This document shows, piece by piece, positions 60,300 to 64,000 of a stretch of 64,000 nt of DNA. The stretch lies in contig NC_089830.1 in the NCBI RefSeq assembly GCF_035046505.1, positions 24,406,284-24,470,283 of the forward strand. The letters run 5' to 3'. Each line of letters starts with the position of its first letter. The stretch's first letter is position 1. Under the pieces are notes generated by a model. It was not told the DNA's origin. It saw only the letters and a program-made list of their open reading frames with translations, and ran no database searches. The DNA comes from Tiliqua scincoides. Taxonomy: Eukaryota > Chordata > Lepidosauria > Squamata > Scincidae. A program made the position numbers and the translations under genes.

Positions 60300-60880
60300 T
60301 GTTACGCAGGATCGAAAGAGACCACTGACACCAAGCTAAGTTTGAGGCTTTTATTAGGAGGAATGGAACCTGAACCAAACAAATGGAAAGACCTTATTTC
60401 AAATTCCCCCAATTGAGAGAGGACCTGAGGCAGGCAGGCAGGCACTAGGCAGCAGGACTTGAGGCAGGCCAAGGGCTGGAGGCTTGATGGAAGTTCCCCT
60501 CTGGTTCTCAGCTCCAGCAAGAGGCTCTCTTTCCCAGGGCTCCTTTCAGCAGCTCTCTCAGCTCTCCCACAAAGCTCAGGATTCAGCTACTCTCTGCAGC
60601 TCTTCCCTGGTGGTCTCCAGTCCTTCCGCTTGAAACTCCGCAGCTCTTCCCTGGTTGACTCTGAGCTCTCTGTGCTGGTGCAACCCCTTTTATAGCCTCA
60701 GTTCCTCTGCACACAGCACCCTCTACCTTTCCTCCACTGGTACTGCAGCCTTCTCTCCTGCAGCAGTTTTCCATTTGGTCCTCCAACTCTCAAGGGCTTG
60801 TTACATGGTATTCAGTTCACCTTCCTCAACAGTGACCCCATTGGCTCAAACAAAACTTTATAATGATTGGCTCAGACAAA
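60300..60880 (-). mobile_element. Solo LTR fossil
   Basis: Read on the minus strand it has a TATA-like CTATAAAAGG (about 60691), a polyadenylation AATAAAAGCC (about 60350) and an end in GTAACA at 60300, the layout of an LTR. A short flanking match near both edges may be the target-site copy. No internal genes are present. Family is uncertain (ERV or Ty3-like), and the right boundary is approximate. An old, broken fossil. Confidence 0.5.
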
Positions 60881-60972
60881 CTCAGACTGACTGTCTATTG
60901 GCTCATGAAAGGCACAGGCTACGATCCCCTCAGGCCAATTTACAGCAGTCAACTGAGCCCATGCTGGACTGG

Positions 60973-61100
60973 TTGGCAACCTTCAGTCTCGAAAGACGAT
61001 GGTATAAGCCTACAGCACCCGTATTCCCAGGCTGTCTCCCATCCAAGGCCTGACTCTGCTTAGTTTCTGAGATCAGATGAGATCAGGCATGTGCAGGGTA
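60973..61100 (-). mobile_element. 5S rRNA-headed SINE with zinc-finger LINE tail
   Basis: On the minus strand, 61100-61008 matches 5S rRNA: GATCTCATCTGATCTCAGAA, ACTAAGCAGAGTC (box A region), TTGGATGGGAGACAGCCTGG and GAATACGGGTGCTGTAGGC. One short gap is seen after GGCCT. Directly after it comes ATACCATCGTCTTTCGAGAC, then TGAAGGTTGCCAA, the terminal 34 nt of the zinc-finger LINE. This is an SINE3-type design, not a working 5S gene. Confidence 0.75.
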
Positions 61101-61595
61101 ACAGTTGCTGCCTCAACTTCTGCACATATCGTCAGTAAATAATTACAAAGCTTGAAAATGTCTTTTTTACCTTTTATATTAATTGTGATATGAAAAGGAA
61201 CTCAACCAACACAATCCCATGATTGTGTCAATGTCAAAAACATTATATATCAAAGAATCACATGTGGATCCACCACTGGTGGATTGCGGTTTGGCCAACC
61301 CTTGTATATATAAGAAAATCCTGGCCATATGGAGAATGAACGGATCATATAGACCCTAAAGGCAAACCAAGCAGGTCTCCTTGGTGTGCCCTCTATTTGG
61401 CAACTGGGTTGTTGGGTTATCAGATCTCACTGACCTGGAGCTGCGTACACCCTGGTTAACCAAAGCCCTTCAACAACACTCTACTTGCTCAAATATCGCA
61501 TTTATCAGGAGTGACGTGGGTAACCCCGATAATGTGTGCATTTAAAATCCCAGCCAGTGGAGGCAAGAGGAAATTTTTGCTGCCCTAGTAAAAGA
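61101..61595 (+). promoter_or_regulatory. Upstream region of trypsinogen 2
   Basis: A TATA-like CATTTAAAATCCC lies about 45 nt before the start codon. A GGTTAACC palindrome near 61453 could be an HNF1-type half-site pair. I see no clear PTF1-type element, unlike trypsinogen 1. No repeat recognised. Confidence 0.35.
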
Positions 61596-63348
61596 TGAAG
61601 CTCTTTGTCCTTGTCCTTACCTTGTGGGGAGCAGGTATGGAATGCATTCCTAATATTATGGGGTGTCAGCTGTTTCACTGAAGGCTGGTTCATTTCCTCT
61701 CCTTTTAGAGAGGAGAGCTGGGTAAAGAGGGTGGCATGAAGTGGGAGAGCTGGTGGAAATACTCAGAAAAATTAGCAAATGAGGGAGAGAGAACAAAAAG
61801 CAAGGGGTTAAACTAGGCTTGCCCCAACTGATTAATAATTTGGTTTTTGACAGATGAATATGTTAATTAATTTTAAATCAATATATAATTTTTTTTTAAA
61901 AAACTTTTTTTGAAGCTTTTGAGATAGTCAAGGAAGTGGGGTGGCTGAGGTGGGGACGGGGACTTACAAGTTTATAACCAGAAGCTTCCACTCAGGGTTA
62001 GAAGTTTGGGCCCTCTTTTCCATGATATACAATAGCGTCCTGGAGTCAAAACAGCCTGGAGTCAAAAACATCAGGAAAAAATATGCCTTTAATTCCATGA
62101 AAATTCCATGAAAATTAAGAACTGACCTAGATTGCAGACTCCTTGGGGCAGGGACCTCTGTAAAGCATCATGGGCAGTGAAGGTGTCACTCAATAGATTA
62201 GTGGCACAACACATTGGTTCTGGTAAATTCATAAACCAAGGGGTTAGCTCATTGGTCCACCAAGCAAAGCAACAAATGCTTCTGGTTCTGGTTTCAACAG
62301 TAGGGTGTCCAAGTCAGGATAAGGGAAGACAAATAGCACCAGGGATATGGGGAGTTTGGGTGGACAGTGTGGAGTCTCCTCTTCATCCTCTTCTGCCCAC
62401 ATATGGCAGTTTTCCCCTCATTCAACTTGGAGCCAGAACTGTGGGGCTGTGCTTTGCTCTCCTCTTTCCTGCCATTCTGTTGCACAGTCCCTCTGTTCTC
62501 TCCTAGCCGCTTCCCCGATTGGGACAGAAGATATCATCAATGGTTATGAGTGTCCAGCTCACTCCGTGCCCTGGCAGGTCTACTTCACCACTGACGGGAG
62601 CCGCTGGTGTGGAGGGTCTTTGATCAACGAGTGGTGGATTGTCTCTGCAGCTCACTGTTACGTGCCGTAAGTAGCTCGAGTATTTCCTCGCAGCGCTGGC
62701 CAAGCCAGGAGGCAGACTGAGACTTTCACCTCAGGCAGCCTCTCTGAGATCTCTGTCACCATTCTCCTCCCACCAGGTTCTAATGTCCTGCCTTCTCCCC
62801 ATTTCTGTCACAACCTGTTCATTTGGCTAGATTGACTGAGATATTCTCAGTTTCTCTTGTGGGTTCAATTGTGGGTTTTAGGGCCGGCACATCGCCATGT
62901 TTGGAGGCACCTGCTCACATGCTCTATGGAATGTCCTTCTGCACCCCTGCAGGGCTAACACTCTGGTGGCCCACCTAGGTGAGCACGACACCACCCAGCC
63001 GGAAGGCACAGAGCAGGCGCTGAAGGCGGCCCTGGTTATCCGCCACCCCAATTACAATGACAAGACCCAAGACAACGACATCATGCTGGTCAAACTGGCT
63101 CAACCAGCCCGATTCAACCAGTACGTCTCCCCGATCCAGCTGCCCACCAGCTGTCCTGTTGCTGGAACCTGGTGCTTGGTCTCTGGGTGGGGGAATCTCC
63201 TAACCCACGGAGGTGAGTCTCGCTGCATCTTATTTATTTGATTTTTTTTCTATTTATTTTTTACATTTTTATATACTGGCCTTCCTCCAAGGAGTTCATT
63301 GTTCCTCTCCTCCTTTTGCCCTCACAACAATCCTGTGAGGTAGGTAAG

Positions 63349-63388
<40 letters not shown>

Positions 63389-64000
63389 GCCCATTGTAAA
63401 CCAGGAAGCTTTGTGACTGAGTGGGGATTTGAACCTGGATCCTCCAGGTCTAAGTCCAATTCCCAAACTACGACACCATCCTGGCATCTTGCAGTTATGT
63501 GTTGCCCATGGATAGAGCCTGGGAACTCTGTCTCCTCTCCACCCAGCACATCCCACTCCCCAGCAGATTTTCAACCGCTGCCACTCTAGTCACTGCTACT
63601 GCTAGAGGAGAAGGAGGGGGAACTTTCCAGATTCTTTGGAGCCAACCTCTGGCTCCAGGATGGTGCCTTGGGGTTCCAACTCACCCATGAGGCTGCCACT
63701 GTGCTTTTTAAACATTCAGAATGGATTTCTGCTTAAAATGCCATTTTGATTTCATGTGGCCATTTTGACCCCCCCGCCCCGAGGTGGCAGGATGACAGCC
63801 TCTGTTTCTTCAAAAGCAAAAACTGGGGGCATTGAGACTGAGGCATGCGCAGGAACGTCTTAACAGTGCCACTTCTCTTTCCAGTCGCATATCCCCAGAA
63901 GCTGCAGTGCCTGCAAGAGCCCATCATCCCCAGTGTGCAGTGCAAGCAAGCCTACCCCTACTACTACACCAACAACATGATGTGCGCAGGCTTCCTTCAG
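61596..64000 (+). CDS. Trypsinogen-like protease 2, exons 1-4 (runs off the window)
   Basis: Exons: 61596-61635, 62507-62666, 62953-63212 and 63895 to beyond 64000. The lengths of exons 1 and 3 (40 and 260 nt) equal those of trypsinogen 1. Signal peptide MKLFVLVLTLWGA; the propeptide is AASPIGTED, directly before IINGYEC. Trypsinogens normally have Lys or Arg at this last position, and here it is Asp; the mature N-terminus is IING rather than IVGG/IIGG. His (SAAHCYVP) and Asp (DNDIMLVKL) of the triad are present. The active Ser and the specificity Asp lie past the window edge. It is a secreted serine protease homologue, probably pancreatic, whose activation must differ from that of trypsin or which is a non-activated homologue. 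Confidence 0.85.
63225..63485 (-). mobile_element. tRNA-derived SINE with GA expansion, in trypsinogen 2 intron 3
   Basis: The plus strand shows the reverse of a MIR/CORE-like SINE: CCTCACAACAATCCTGTGAG, a GA array (63352-63384), and GGGGATTTGAACCTGG, which is box B reversed. Edges are approximate. Confidence 0.7.

Noticed and set aside
61000-61100. A working 5S rRNA gene
   Set aside because: The copy lacks the 5' end, has a gap and several substitutions, and is fused to a LINE tail.

Overview
The window looks like vertebrate nuclear DNA, most likely from a squamate reptile. It holds split genes with GT-AG introns, class A chemokine receptors and vertebrate trypsinogens. These sit among CR1, L2 and L1 LINEs, tRNA- and 5S-headed SINEs, many hAT and Harbinger MITEs, and AAT, GT and GA microsatellites. 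The species cannot be fixed by reading alone.

Layout. 1-623 is the 3' end of CXCR3. 921-5664 is copy A of a 4.7-kb segmental duplication carrying an intact CXCR3-like receptor (exons 2514-2549 and 3213-4253). 6837-21675 is an 11-exon short-chain dehydrogenase related to HSD17B3 that splices in silico to a clean 315-residue protein. Its introns hold a LINE with a hAT element nested in it, a dimeric minisatellite and several MITEs. 21.7-34.4 kb is repeat-rich intergenic DNA with a GT array, a GA array and a 400-bp purine tract. 34491-35402 is a second CXCR3 copy cut off in TM7 and joined to a copy of the block that starts near 22.6 kb. 35.4-46.4 kb is a patchwork of that block, a young L2 LINE, an L1 fragment, a hAT element and zinc-finger LINE copies. 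46420-51163 is copy B of the receptor duplication, with a second intact CXCR3-like gene (48010-48045 and 48711-49751). From 51 kb on come more hAT MITEs, then two divergent trypsinogen genes. The minus-strand gene (57886-55488) is complete in five exons with a DDDDK activation site. The plus-strand gene (61596 to the window edge) has Asp where the activating Lys/Arg should be.

How it fits together. CXCR3 and the CXCR3-like gene form a receptor pair that was duplicated as a unit. Both CXCR3-like copies stay open, while the downstream CXCR3 copy lost its NPxxY motif and tail. The junctions lie in or beside mobile elements. The gene order suggests the ancestral unit was HSD17B3-like, CXCR3, CXCR3-like, so another HSD17B3-like copy may lie just upstream of this window. 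The most unusual mobile-element signal is a LINE whose 3' UTR is only about 25 nt, essentially one hairpin overlapping the stop codon, and a 5S rRNA-headed SINE that carries the same tail.
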